Shown in pieces: positions 1 through 12,283 of a stretch of 64,000 nt of DNA. The position numbers were made by a program, and so were the translations under genes. Below the pieces are notes generated by a model. The model was given only the letters and a program-made list of their open reading frames with translations. It was not told the DNA's origin and did not search any database. Origin of the DNA: Mya arenaria (lineage: Eukaryota > Mollusca > Bivalvia > Myida > Myidae); the NCBI RefSeq assembly GCF_026914265.1, contig NC_069124.1:74710765-74774764 (forward strand), in the 5' to 3' direction. Numbering within the stretch: the first letter of the stretch is position 1; the number at the start of each line of letters is the position of its first letter.

Positions 1-737
1 TCTTGATTCGGACACTGTTCTTGAATATATTAATTATATGAACCTTTCCATGGTTTGTTCTAAAGAGAAAGGTAAAAACTTAAAAAAGACAAAAATTGTT
101 TTTGGTTGCAACTGGGACTTTTCACAAATCCTAATCCCAGGTTGCAATGTAGTCCAAATAATTGTACGTTGACAGATCTTTTTTACAATTTTGGATATGG
201 CAAATCATTCAAGTACAAATTGTTTTGTACAAAGAGTGGGAATTTATACCGATCAAGATTCTGGATTAAAGCATATTGGGTCAATAAAATATCATAAAAA
301 CAAGAAATATTACCAGATAATGATATTTTATATTAGTTCCGTACTCAAAAAAATAAATATCCGATAACTTAGTATGAGTTTGATGTGTTTTTCTTCATTT
401 CATACTGTCAAATCATAATAATATGTACATGAAGGGCACCTGCAAGGCTGTGGTTCACAGTTTTACAGCAATCAAAACACTTCGGCCATGGCTGAGTTGT
501 TACAATTGTATATATTAGGTCTATCTCGAAGTTGCTGGAGATGGTCGAGTTGTTACGATTTGCATAATCGTTGTCTGTGTCTGTCAAGTTTTGTTTTATT
601 GGAAAGGTAAATCCTGTGTTTTAAAGCATTTAATGCTTGTTTTGTGCAAACTATCTTTGCACTTGCATGGTTAAATATGAATATTAACCTTTATCATCTA
701 TCTCAAACATAAAATACTTCTCTAAATACAATTGGGT
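1..737. other. Intergenic left flank with a fragment of a repeat shared with the Shisa-like introns
   Basis: No gene seen. Positions 149-206 match, at about 90% by eye, a stretch found in intron 1 of both Shisa-like genes (near 33,757 and 46,880). The sequence that directly follows it there reappears here only at 2545-2576, so about 2.3 kb seems to have been inserted between the two halves. Positions 516-560 match 49,328-49,372, which lies inside another inserted element. The fragment could be a relic of a third gene copy or simply a dispersed repeat. Confidence 0.45.
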
Positions 738-2472
738 CACGGACACTACGGACCAGACATTACGGACCAGATTTAGGGACACTACGGACCAGATTTAGGG
801 ACATTACGGACCATCTTCAGAAACTTACGGACCATCATTTATAATGTTTTTAAACATTTTTTTTTTTTAATTTATTCACTCAGTGGTCTTAAATTTGTTA
901 ATAAATACTTGAATATTAGTGCTCAGTATGAAAATTATCTTTAATGTAACTGAAAAATCCAGGAAATTCCAATGTTAAACATCAATGTATTTTTAATAAA
1001 ATATTATAATAATTTGAATAATAATGAACGAAATATGTGTTTATCCTATAATTGTAAATGTGAATATTAATGTTTTCATATGTGATCGATTGCATTCTGA
1101 AATAAACTTTGAATTGTCATATTTGTTTGTTTTCCGTTTCAACTGTTTTAATTGAAAGGTTCAGTCAAGGCGGCGAATCCACGTGACCAAATGGTTGGTT
1201 TCAATGCAAGATGGCGTCACCAAAACGCTCGACTCGAGCCGAAAATCAACGTTATATCTATAATTATGATAGTTTCTTGGAATTTAAACATAGCCTATCA
1301 TATGCCTACCTACCTAGTGTGTATTTACATATCCATATTTTCCTTGAATTTGTTACTGTTTTCGAGAACACTTTTGCAATGTTTCCAACATGTACACAAT
1401 CCGACTGGAAGGTTACAGTTCCATTTATCATTTTGGCTCAGATTTAGTAGAAAATGAGATAAAAGTTCGGGAAAACCGCATAAAACACTTAAGTTTTGTT
1501 TAAATATAACAGGTACAGGTATTTGTGAACAAATATATTAATGATTTTAAAAGATATGAGAACGAAATGAAAATGATAGATTGCAGCTCCGATTTTTACA
1601 AAGATAGGTTGCAGTTGCATATATAGGCTTCCGTCTTGACTGCGAATTCTTTGACTTATTTTTAGTCTCCAAAACAAAAGTATAACCTTTTTTACTTACG
1701 TTTGAACAAGATCAACGAATTACACTCGATTGGTTTGTAATGTCAACATGCCATAATCTCATTTTCCGCTAAATCTGAGCCAAAATGATAAATGGCAATG
1801 TAACTTACCAGTCGGATTGTGTATTGAGCCGTGGGTTCAGTGAAAGTGCGCCGTTACAATGGGTTTTCACACTTTTATGATTGCCAATTAAAGGTTGTCA
1901 GTATAATGTTTGTTTCTTTTGTTATATACCGCCGATAATTGCGGGTACAATTATAACTAATAAACACTAATTAAGGCAACAGAAATCGCCAGTTTTAAAC
2001 ATCAGTTTGCAAGAATTGCAACAAACACACATCGTTTATTTAATATATGCTCGATTTATTTTGGTAAATAAACTGTTTTGGAAAATATTTCTGCTCGATT
2101 TATTTTGGGAAATAAACTGTTTTGGAAAATATTTCTTCTGTTGCTTTTAACTGATTTAACTGCCGATCTTTCAAAATTTCGTTCATTATTGTTCACATAA
2201 TTGTTATAAATGCATAGGTCTTTAACACCTTTTGGAATTTCACAAGATTTTATATTGAGATCTATTCGAACTTCACGGGATTTTTCAGTTTTATGGAAGA
2301 TATAACGTCATACTGAACACTCATATTCAAGTATTTATTAACAAATTATAAACTAATGAGTGATTAATTTAAAAAAAAAATATGTTTAAATCATGGTCCG
2401 TAAGATTTCCAAGATGGTCCGTAATGTCCCTAAATCTGGTCCGTAATGTCCATGGTCCGTTGTGTCCGTAAT
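738..2472. mobile_element. Foldback (long inverted-repeat) element, no coding capacity seen
   Basis: The ends are long imperfect inverted repeats. Both arms contain several copies of a TTACGGACC-type motif and stay alignable inward for about 300 bp, through the shared stretch TTGTTAATAAATACTTGAAT. A second, inner inverted pair lies at about 1394-1460 and 1757-1835, so the whole unit could fold into a nested hairpin. I found no transposase. This is a non-autonomous foldback or MITE-like element; its superfamily is unknown because no clear target duplication is visible. Confidence 0.75.
2048..2135. repeat. Two-copy 44-bp tandem repeat
   Basis: Two near-identical direct copies lie head to tail inside the right half of the foldback element. 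Each begins TGCTCGATTTATTTTGG. It appears to be a local slippage duplication. Confidence 0.8.
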
Positions 2473-2644
2473 TCATACAATTTCAATATTTTTCAAAAAA
2501 ACCCTGTTTTTTGCACAAACCCGTTAAGACCTCACGCATTGGAAGAATCCCCTATTACACGTCTATTATATTAGAATAGGTTGCAATGATGAACTAGTAA
2601 CATAAATAAATTTAAGTATGTTGTGTTTTATCGCCGTGGGTTAC

Positions 2645-3035
2645 GAAGGACCAGTCACCCAGTTAGCTCAGTTGGTTAGAGCATCATGCTATTGTTCCGG
2701 CAGTCGTGGGTTTGAACTGGGTGCACTGTTACTCCCAGGTTTTCATTATTGCGACAACCATAAGCTTTATAAATGTATACTCATAATGTGCTCCACTCAG
2801 AGATTAACAAATAGCAACTATTGTGGAAATTATTTTGTGATAAAACAGGAGTTACTGAAAGCTTAAATAATGCTGAAAAAGTCTAAAAAAGCAAAATAAG
2901 ATTTTATCTTTAAGCTACTTTCTTATTTATAATAGTAATGGGATTTGGATAACATTATGGAGCAGGCAATAAACCCAGGACCCTGTGATACAGTCTGTTA
3001 TGCTTGCCACTAGACCAGCACCACTGAAAGCATTT
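2645..3035. repeat. tRNA-derived SINE-like segments
   Basis: At 2655-2730 the plus strand carries an A-box-like TTAGCTCAGTTGG and a B-box-like GGGTTTGAACTGG at tRNA spacing. At about 2962-3026 the minus strand carries a second tRNA-like stretch with TGGTCTAGTGGC. Neither folds as a convincing functional tRNA: the acceptor arm is poor and there is no clean cloverleaf. They are better read as SINE heads or tRNA pseudogenes. Confidence 0.5.
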
Positions 3036-4234
3036 TCAATGGAAAGAAAATATTTTTATTTTAAAAACATGAAATCATATTTTATTGTTAAAGGAAAACC
3101 AGACACCTAGAGAGTGTTTGCTCAGAGGACACAACATGCCAGAGGAATGCAAATGCCACCGAATAGACCTTTACAAATGTAAACGCTCACAGGTAAACCA
3201 ATGACTTTTCTTGATATCTCTGTGCTTAAGCAAGACCATCAAAAGATTAAGAACATTATATAGCGCACATTTCACATTAATTTCTATGGCAGAAATCTGT
3301 GCAAGAAGAAATTGATAATCAGATGAAAGGCAAGTTGGGTAAGACTGGCCCATTAAAATAATATGTATACCTTACTTCAATTTTTCACTACCTACATCAT
3401 TCATTTCACTTGATTCTTCACACAATTGTTCATGGCCATCATACAATAAGGTTACATAACTACATATTCTTCTATATACGAATTATGATCCTTGATTGTT
3501 TTAGAAAGTTTTGTAGTTTTTGAGCAAGTTGGGATTTTCATTAAAAGTGCCAAAACTTTGTTCGAAGCAGATGTTGCATGGGCTGTACAATTACACCACA
3601 TCCTTGATGTAGAATGGCATTGTCTTCATTCTACATTAAAATGATGGTGATTAAAAGGGGGTTCTCAGTTTATTTGTAAACAGAAGTGTATAATATATGT
3701 TGTATTTTCTATCCTGAAAAATTATTTTGTTTTCAGGTTGATGCCAGAACAAGGTTTCGAGGAAAACATGATTTGTGATCAGTTTGTCACTTCTGTAAAT
3801 AATATTTGTATTGTTTGTATAAATTTTGAATGGAAATAAACATGTGTGTGGAATAAGTTGTTACTTTAGTTGGTTACAAACTTTACTTTCGAAATTGTCA
3901 GGGACTGGTAAAACCAGGTGATAAATTTGTTGTATTTTAGTGAATATATATGTAAGTGTAAATTTACTTACCTTGAGTTGGCAGTACATAATATTCTTCA
4001 ATACAAATTTCTCAAATGCAATTTATATACCATGGTTTTACTTGGATGCTGTAAATGATGCCCAACTTATATACATTCATTTTAATTGGACACTGGAAAT
4101 GAATGTATGTATTTTTTTCTGTAATTTCTTTTGTACTTGCTGAAGGGACAGCACGCTGAAGAGACAGTGGTGGGATACAAGGATGTCCCTGTGCTATACC
4201 CTAGCTCATTTTGGAAGAGACCCCTTGGTTCTTT
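3036..4234. other. Intergenic, nothing recognised
   Basis: AT-rich sequence with only short spurious reading frames. I saw no domain, RNA gene or repeat here. Confidence 0.5.
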
Positions 4235-4462
4235 CATTTGATCGGTGCAAAGCACCGATACAACCGAGTACAACTTTCCTGGCTTAAACTAGTACTGAGT
4301 ACACTACTTTTCCAAGCACTACCCTGTAAATGCCGAGCACCAGACAAGGGAGCTACTTGTACCAACTTTTAACATCTTTTGGTATGACGCAGCTAGGGAT
4401 CAAACCCACTACCTCCCACTCCGTAGGTGGGGGCTTATCTACTAGGCCACAGAGACCCATGA
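4235..4462 (-). mobile_element. tRNA-derived SINE with hairpin tail
   Basis: Read on the minus strand, the head has TGGCCTAGTAGATAAGC (A box) and GTGGGTTTGATCCC (B box). A conserved-looking body follows that includes AGCTCCCTTGTCTGG. The distal end has a perfect 8-bp stem with a three-base loop (ATCGGTGC, then GCACCGAT) near 4241-4259. The layout of tRNA head, body and structured tail is typical of metazoan SINEs. I did not assign a named family. Confidence 0.7.
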
Positions 4463-4568
4463 ACATTAATTGTAAACAATTAGAAGTGAACTTCTTGAGA
4501 ATACAAGCTTGTAAATCTATCCAGATAGAGCTTTATTACTTTTAAATGTAACCTTAACCTTTATATAA

Positions 4569-6795
4569 GGACCTTGATCTTGTTGCAAACACATTTGAAT
4601 ATTTAAATTATGCTCCCAGGACCTTGATCTTGTTGCAAGCACATTCGTATATTTAAATTATGCTCCCAGGACCTTGATCTTGTTGCAGACAAATCATTTG
4701 AATATTTAAATTATGCTCCCAGGACCTTGATCTTGTTGCAAACACATTTGAATATTTAAATTATGCTCCAGGACCTTGATCTTGTTGCAGACACATCATT
4801 CGAATATGAATATTTAAATTATGCTCTCAGGACCTTGATCTTGTTGCAGACACATCATTCGAATATTTAAATTATGCTTCCAGGACCATGATCTTGTTGC
4901 AGACACATCATTTGAATATTTAAATTATGCTCCCAGGACCTTGATCTTGTTGCAGACACATTATTTGAATATTTAAATTATGCTTCCAGGACCATGATCT
5001 TGTTGCAGATGCATCATTTGAATATTTAAATTATGCTCCCAGGACCTTGATCTTGTTGCAGACACATCATTTGAATATTTAAATTATGCTCCCAGGACCT
5101 TGATCTTGTTGCAGACACATCATTCGAATATTTAAATTATGCTACCAGGACCTTGATCTTGTTGCAGACACATCATTCGAATATTTAAATTATGCTCCCA
5201 GGACCTTGATCTTGTTGCAGACACATCATTTAAATTATGCTCCAAGGACATTGATCTTGTTGCAGACACATCATTTAAATTATGCTCCAAGGACATTGAT
5301 CTTGTTGCAGACACATCATTTAAATTATGCTCCCAGGACCTTGATCTTGTTGCAGACACATCATTTAAATTATGCTCCCAGGACCTTGATCTTGTTGCAG
5401 ACACATTATTCGAATATTTAAATTATGCTCCCAGGACATTGATCTTGTTGCAGACGCATCATTTGAATATTTAAATTATGCTCCCAGGACATTGATCTTG
5501 TTGCAGACGCATCATTTGAATATTCAAATTATGCTCCCAGGTCCTTGATCTTGTTGCAGACACATCATTTAAATTATGCTCCCAGGACCTTGATCTTGTT
5601 GCAGACACATCATTTAAATTATGCTCCAAGGACATTGATCTTGTTGCAGACACATCATTTAAATTATGCTCCCAGGACCTTGATCTTGTTGCAGACACAT
5701 CATTTAAATTATGCTCCCAGGACCTTGATCTTGTTGCAGACACATCATTTAAATTATGCTCCAAGGACCTTGATCTTGTTGCAGACACATCATTTAAATT
5801 ATGCTCCAAGGACCTTGATCTTGTTGCAGACACATCATTTAAATTATGCTCCAAGGACCTTGATCTTGTTGCAGACACATCATTTAAATTATGCTCCCAG
5901 GACCTTGATCTTGTTGCAGACACATCATTTAAATTATGCTCCCAGGACCTTGATCTTGTTGCAGACACATCATTTAAATTATGCTCCAAGGACATTGATC
6001 TTGTTGCAGACACATCATTTAAATTATGCTCCAAGGACCTTGATCTTGTTGCAGACACATCATTTAAATTATGCTCCAAGGACATTGATCTTGTTGCAGA
6101 CACATCATTTAAATTATGCTCCCAGGACCTTGATCTTGTTGCAGACACATCATTTAAATTATGCTCCCAGGACCTTGATCTTGTTGCAGACACATCATTT
6201 AAATTATGCTCCAAAGACCTTGATCTTGTTGCAGACACATCATTTAAATTATGCTCCCAGGACCTTGATCTTGTTGCAGACACATCATTTAAATTATGCT
6301 CCAAGGACATTGATCTTGTTGCAGACACATCATTTAAATTATGCTCCAAGGACCTTGATCTTGTTGCAGACACATCATTTAAATTATGCTCCAAGGACAT
6401 TGATCTTGTTGCAGACACATCATTTAAATTATGCTCCCAGGACCTTGATCTTGTTGCAGACACATCATTTAAATTATGCTCCCAGGACCTTGATCTTGTT
6501 GCAGACACATCATTTAAATTATGCTCCAAAGACCTTGATCTTGTTGCAGACACATCATTTAAATTATGCTCCCAGGACCTTGATCTTGTTGCAGACACAT
6601 CATTTAAATTATGCTCCCAGGACCTTGATCTTGTTGCAGACACATCATTTAAATTATGCTCCCAGGACCTTGATCTTGTTGCAGACACATCATTTAAATT
6701 ATGCTCCCAGGACCTTGATCTTGTTGCAGACACATCATTTAAATTATGCTCCAAGGACCTTGATCTTGTTGCAGACACATCATTTAAACTATGCT
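4569..6795. repeat. Large minisatellite, 45-bp and 53-bp unit variants
   Basis: About 47 tandem copies of a unit built around CAGGACCTTGATCTTGTTGC. Copies from 4569 to about 5220, and a few near 5400-5535, are about 53 bp and contain an extra CGAATATT. Copies at about 5221-5400 and 5540-6790 are exactly 45 bp. Because 45 is divisible by three, the later block stays open in a frame on each strand for over 420 codons. This is a by-product of the period and I do not call a gene. Units differ at a few fixed positions (CCCAGG or CCAAGG; ACCTT or ACATT), which makes sub-blocks traceable. Confidence 0.95.
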
Positions 6796-7150
6796 CCCCA
6801 TAATTATTGCTGAGCATATATGTGTAGTTGATGCTGTTTCAATCCTTCTGTTGCAATCACTTGTCGGGTCCATAGATCCTTAACTGATGAAAGGATAACA
6901 AAGTTACATTGCACAAATATTCACACCTACCTTCAAGGTCACGGTTATATATTATTAACCATTCAGCCCCATAAAGTTGGAGAGAAACATTATAAGCTCT
7001 GCTTTCATTTTAATCTGTTCAATATATAATCGTTTAACATATAGGTAATGTTGCAATCTGATGATTGATATATTTGTAATAAATATGTTTCAACTTAAGC
7101 TCTTTATCTGTAAAAGGGATGGAACACTTTCAAAAAACTTGTCACAACTG
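6796..7150. other. Intergenic, nothing recognised
   Basis: Spacer between the minisatellite and the next MITE. No gene or repeat was recognised. Confidence 0.5.
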
Positions 7151-7404
7151 TTAACGCTGCACTCTCACAGATAGAACGTTTTGACCACTTTTTTTATTTT
7201 TTGTCTTTGAATGAGCCAATTTTTGTGAAAATCCATGGGAACCAGTGATATAAGATAGCTGATTTATTTTTTATATATTTAAAGATGCACTATTACTCCC
7301 AAATGAGATTTAACACATTTAATACAATTGTTTAAATATACCAAAAAGGATGAAAAAATGTCTACAGTAAAACAATGGTTCTTATGAAGGATACCGAGTT
7401 TAAC

Positions 7405-8119
7405 TTAGGCCTAAAAAAATAATTGTGTGGTTCGGGTAACATGGTCCCCAAGAATAGGTAGGGTAGGTCGGGATTTTTTTTTTTTTTTTTTTTAGTTTGG
7501 TAAAGGTTTGTTTGCTTTGTTTTTGTCCTTTTTCAGCAGAATTTCAGTTATTTCTAAGGACATTGCTGAGCATTGCTGCAGTTAGGTGGTGTGTCATTGC
7601 TAGTTTTGTTGCCATTCGTCACACACCTTTCGAAAGCAAAACATATTAATAATTAATTGTGACAACACTGACCTGCTTCAGCATCTCAAAAACATTTCTC
7701 TGCCATTCTCCAAGAAGTAAAGTTAGGAATAATTTATAAACTGTACAAATGGCAACAGACCAAGGTTTCAGTCCTAAGAAGTAAAGTTAGGAATAATTTA
7801 TAAACTGTACAAATGGCAACAGACCAAGGTTTCAGTCCCAGTTTAAAAGAATGTCAGAACTCCCCAGTATTTTATCATTCCTTTCTATATAGATACTAGT
7901 AGTATGTTTGCCCTGTTGACATGTCAATCTCGGATACAGATCCCGGCTCGAACAAAAAACATTATCTCTACATCTTCGAAACTAATCTTGGGTGTTATGA
8001 ACTCCCGACGTTCTGGAGTGTTTTTTTTCACAAGTCGCACCAAAAAAACAGTAGGGTTGGCGATATTTTCCAGGTAGGGTCGGGTGACCCGAACCACACA
8101 ATTTTTTTTTTAGGCCTTA
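7405..8119. mobile_element. Nested MITE with GGTTCGGGT inverted ends
   Basis: Left end TAGGCCTAAAAAAATAATTG followed by TGTGGTTCGGGT; the right end is the reverse complement of the same, giving arms of about 35 bp. GGTAGGGT-type motifs lie just inside each arm. The same family supplies the copies near 45,700 and 47,340-50,207 and the fragments near 37,270 and 53,450. It sits inside the element at 7151-8519, so it is the younger of the two. Confidence 0.75.
7712..7839. repeat. Two-copy 64-bp tandem duplication
   Basis: Two essentially identical direct copies, each containing AAGTAAAGTTAGGAATAATT and ending in AAGGTTTCAGTCC, inside the nested MITE. Confidence 0.9.
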
Positions 8120-10637
8120 TAAGAAATGTGCAGAAAACACGGTATTGTTGCCTTATGAGACCAAAATAAATCGCAGTAAATTCACCAATCATTTAATATT
8201 TTTGCGTTTCCAGCTTTTAAATACACTGTTATAATATTGTTTTTAGTAATTAATATTTTCCATAAATGCATTATTTAGTAAGCAGTTGAGGGTGTATCAC
8301 TCAAAATGTATGTTTGTTATACATGTGTATGTATTGATTTTGAATAAGAGAGCCACTAAAACATTAATTTTCGATCGGAAATATGTAAATCTGTGCTCTG
8401 GTCTTTTGTTAGCAATCTTTTATCACTGGTGTGCAGATATTTACACAAAAATTTGCTCTTTCCAAGACAAAAAAAAAAAGTTGTAGAAACGGTTAATATC
8501 TGTGAGAGTGCAACTTTAACCACTGATGCTGAGTGTAAGTTCTTGATATCTATCTTCAAGGTCAAGCAAGGTCACTCTATAGCCATTTTCCTTGTCTGCT
8601 CCATAATTCTTTTACCAAGGATTTCAAAATAACTTTGCACAAAATTTCAAAATTCCTAAACACAGCTCCTGAGACACAGGCTGTGATCATTTATTCTGGA
8701 TAAAAACAAACCTACAATTGGCACTACCTCACAATCATTATTATAATTCTCATCCTGCAACATAAAAAAAGACAAAAAGTGTTTTATTTTATTTTTTTAT
8801 TCTAGCAAATAACAAAAAAAAACAATGCCAAAACATTGCAAAGAATCGTGTTTGCCAGTTTCATGGCACTTACTCACTAAAATGGTAAACCCAAAATGAA
8901 ACAAAAATAACAAAGATCTTTGGTAAAAGTAAGATCTATACACTAACAAAGATATTAACCGGACGGATGATTACAATACAAAACTTAAAAACCGACATCA
9001 AATTCAAAATCAATCTACAATAGTTGTTAGAGATTCAACACTTTTTTTAACAGAAAAGGAACAATTCGATATAAACTACTTGGCATGTTGTTAATTTTCT
9101 TTTTTTATAGCTTACTTCAAATAATTAAATACTTTATTTCTTTTATAGACAGTTGTCATTTATATCATTAATTGAATAGGTTCAATAATGATTTTTTAGA
9201 ATAATTTTATCAAAACCTTGGCTCTTTTAGTGCAAGGTGATATTTTATGCATTGTAAGCTTTTAGTCAGTCCGATGATTGAAATCTTCAAGAAGCATATA
9301 AAATAAACATGAGAATTTACTAGCATGAACACAAAATGTGCTTTCTTCAACTAGTGCATGAATCTGTTGGTCAGCATGCAGAAGTGGTGTAACTGTCAAC
9401 ATGCATTCGTCAGAAAACAAACAAAATCAAAATAGTATTAAAGTAAAATTCACAAAGAAAAAGTTTGTGAAACAGAAAATATTCATGTGTAAAAAATAAA
9501 AGTCGAATAAGTTTTAAACTGAAATGCTGTAAAGCATGTACAAAATTACTTTAATCAGCAATAAAAATAGAAATCATGTAAGAAAACAAAATTCTTTAGT
9601 TAAGTTCTGGTAGGTGAAAAGGCCTGAAAGAATGAAAATGGAATGGCAGTACAATCTTATCTGTCTAAACATCAGGTGGAGGATTTCTGTGAAGTGGAGT
9701 ATTTCTATGAAGATATAAAGAGAATAAATCACAACAAATATAAGTTATATAAATATATACCAAGTGAGAAAAGATTAATAATAGAACACATGTAAAACTA
9801 AACACCACACATTTTAGTAGTCATATGACCATAACGAATGTGACTGAGTAAACACCCATGCTCACTTCTTGTTCCATTTTTGAGTCGAACAACTGGGGCA
9901 TAACTTGACAATTATTAAGTGCAAGTTATGCATGTGCACAGCGCATCTGCAAACATTTGTACCAAGTTGCATTTAAATATCTAACATTTTTATTGAGTTA
10001 TTGCCAAGGTTTTTTAGGAGTTTTTAGACCACAACCCTGACAAGGTCCACACCCGGGCTAGGATAATACTTGGGTCTTTTTTTCTTCAAAAACAGACAAG
10101 TTCAAAATATTCTATAAATAGGATAACAGAGAACCTGAAAAGCTATCAGTTGCTCATACCACAGGTACTTAGTGGAAAGGTAACATTGTTTTGATATTAC
10201 ATGTATTGGACTGATATGTAATGTTGATATACATGGCATGAAGGAGGTAGCAACAGAACTAGCTCTAATTATATGTGCAGATCTATAATACTTACAATAA
10301 AAGCAATTGTAGTTTCTACATGAGTATGAGAACGTAAGTAGTTTAATATCTTGTTCAATTTAACTATGCAAGTTAAAACTGCAATAAATAACTAAATACT
10401 TTAAAGAAAAAACAAAACAGAAAAATACTACAGCAAATACATAACCCAGAAAATTGCTACAAATAAGAACGAGAGATGTTTGTCAAACATTATACCCCCT
10501 AGAGCTTTGTCAGAAATTTGTGGAAGATCGAATACGGTTGTTAAAGATGTAACACATTGAATATTAATGGTTGCCAAAAAATTTAAGAATTTAAAGACAC
10601 ACAATGCAAACTTCAAAAAAACTGCCAACAAAATTTT

Positions 10638-10747
10638 TAGCTAAAGAACTTCAGCGAACACGTTATATATTACCTTTTTGGACGTGTTAATGTGTTGTAA
10701 ACATCAAAAAAATAAATATCAACATTAAAGTTATGGAAGCCAGAACT
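10638..10747. repeat. Short dispersed repeat, copy 1
   Basis: Runs from TAGCTAAAGAACTTCAGCGA to GGAAGCCAGAACT and is nearly identical to 57,536-57,637, where it sits inside a MITE flanked by a roughly 10-bp target duplication. That marks it as mobile. No terminal inverted repeat or coding capacity. Confidence 0.7.
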
Positions 10748-11880
10748 AGACTTGTTTTTGAGCAACTGACCCTGCCCACCAAAATAATAAAGAAATAATA
10801 AGGGTCATTAACTGGTCAGGGCAACCTATCACTGAAATTGCATGGTCCCAAGTCAAAGGGCTCTTGAGTCAAAATGCAGACAAGACTTAGTCTACCGACT
10901 GATCAAGCTACAGACAATCTGACCAACCTACTGACATTTGCAAATCTATATGCCCCATCTTCTAGGGGGGCATGACAATAAGAACCATTTTTAAAAATGA
11001 AAGACATCTACATACATACATAATTCTGTTAAGAAAGTTAAAACATAAACCAATTTAATTACCATAACACTTAAATTGATTCGATAATTAAAACACAGTG
11101 GTCGAAATAAACACAAGCCCACTAGCCTTGCACTGGTAAAATATGTCTTGCTCAAGTTCTGAATTTCAGGGCTTGTTCAAAAATTTGATGCCAAGCAAAA
11201 GTATAAGAATTTGGGCATGTTCATCCAAAAGTCTAATTTCAATGACTGAAAACACATATATATATATATATATTACAAGTGAAAAAGTTCATATAAATAA
11301 ATATTAAAGGTACAATTAAATAAATACTAGAGGTACAATATACATGGCAAGTGCAGATTTATAAAGGTAAGGTATATCCCATTTTCTATAAGATTTTCAT
11401 TTTATCATGCCATTGGCTGTAATGTTAAATTTTGATGCCAGGTCACCCCATATGTTTTGGGTTTCATTTGAAATGGTAGTATGTACTGCTTATTGATAAC
11501 ATATATATATGAAAAAAAAGACTAAAATAATTTACAAACAAGTTATGGCAGTTCGTAATTTTCAATTGAAATCAGAAGTGTAATGCCCGATTTTCGAAAT
11601 ATTGGGGTCTAAAAACAGAGTTTCTGCAATATAATATTTACATAATCTTCCTCTAAGAATTAAATCCTTTCATATGATACCAAAATAATTGTGGGTCACC
11701 AGGCATCAAATCCAGATGAATGTTGCATGGATACCTTCAACCGACCTAAATTAATTGAATAGTACATATATATTATATAATCAGTTTTCATTCAAATGTA
11801 TTGATCAAGCACAAAAACTTGTTTTAGTGATAGAAAAACATTCAATATCATTCTTACATAAATATAATTTTTATAAATAG

Positions 11881-11881
<1 letters not shown>

Positions 11882-11939
<58 letters not shown>
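11882..11939. repeat. TA dinucleotide microsatellite
   Basis: About 28 uninterrupted TA units, preceded by shorter TA runs. Confidence 0.95.
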
Positions 11940-11941
<2 letters not shown>

Positions 11942-12283
11942 GCACGTAACAAATATTAGACTTAAGATATACTGTTTTGTTTTATCTTGACATAGACTAA
12001 CATACAGACTTTGAAATGAATCATAGCAGTTTAAGTAAATTATAAATTTACATCCATGTTCATAGTCAGGGAATGCACATATGTAAAGATATTTTATTCT
12101 TAAATTTTACAACAGTGATAAATAATATAATATATATCTTGTGGAATGTTGAAGATGTCAATATAAAATGTGCAGCCATTAACACAAATGTTTTTGTGTA
12201 TTGATGGACTAATCAGTGGTGGTTAGCTGTATGCCAGCTATAGGTTGATGGACCATCACTATGCCAGGGTAGCTGTTAGCAGA

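Larger units (their letters stand above)
7151..8519. mobile_element. MITE with CTGCACTCTCACAGAT ends, interrupted by another element
   Basis: The left part (7151 to about 7262) and right part (about 8350-8519) are the two ends of one element. An uninterrupted relative lies at 46,071-46,431. The ends are inverted repeats of about 80 bp that share a CTGCACTCTCACAG-like tip and an AAAAAAGTTGT-like inner part. The middle was later filled by other sequence, including the element at 7405-8119. No transposase. Confidence 0.75.
8520..12283. other. Gene-free stretch downstream of the kinase gene
   Basis: No exon recognised. It contains a 110-bp dispersed repeat (10638-10747, second copy at 57,536-57,637) and an old repeat at about 10,790-10,980 that resembles 20,640-20,765 (shared CTGACATTTGCAAA). 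A TA microsatellite lies at about 11,882-11,939. The end near 12,284 should be the 3' UTR of the minus-strand kinase gene; a minus-strand AATAAA at 12,093-12,098 could be its polyadenylation signal. Confidence 0.5.

Noticed and set aside
2653-2730. Functional tRNA gene
   Set aside because: The A and B boxes are present, but the acceptor and anticodon arms do not pair well; a SINE head or pseudogene is likelier.
4569-6795. CRISPR array
   Set aside because: The units are contiguous with no unique spacers, and the setting is an animal genome; it is a minisatellite.
5471-6817. 448-codon reading frame on the minus strand and a 422-codon frame on the plus strand
   Set aside because: Both lie wholly inside the 45-bp minisatellite and are open only because the period is divisible by three; there is no start context, domain or splice evidence.
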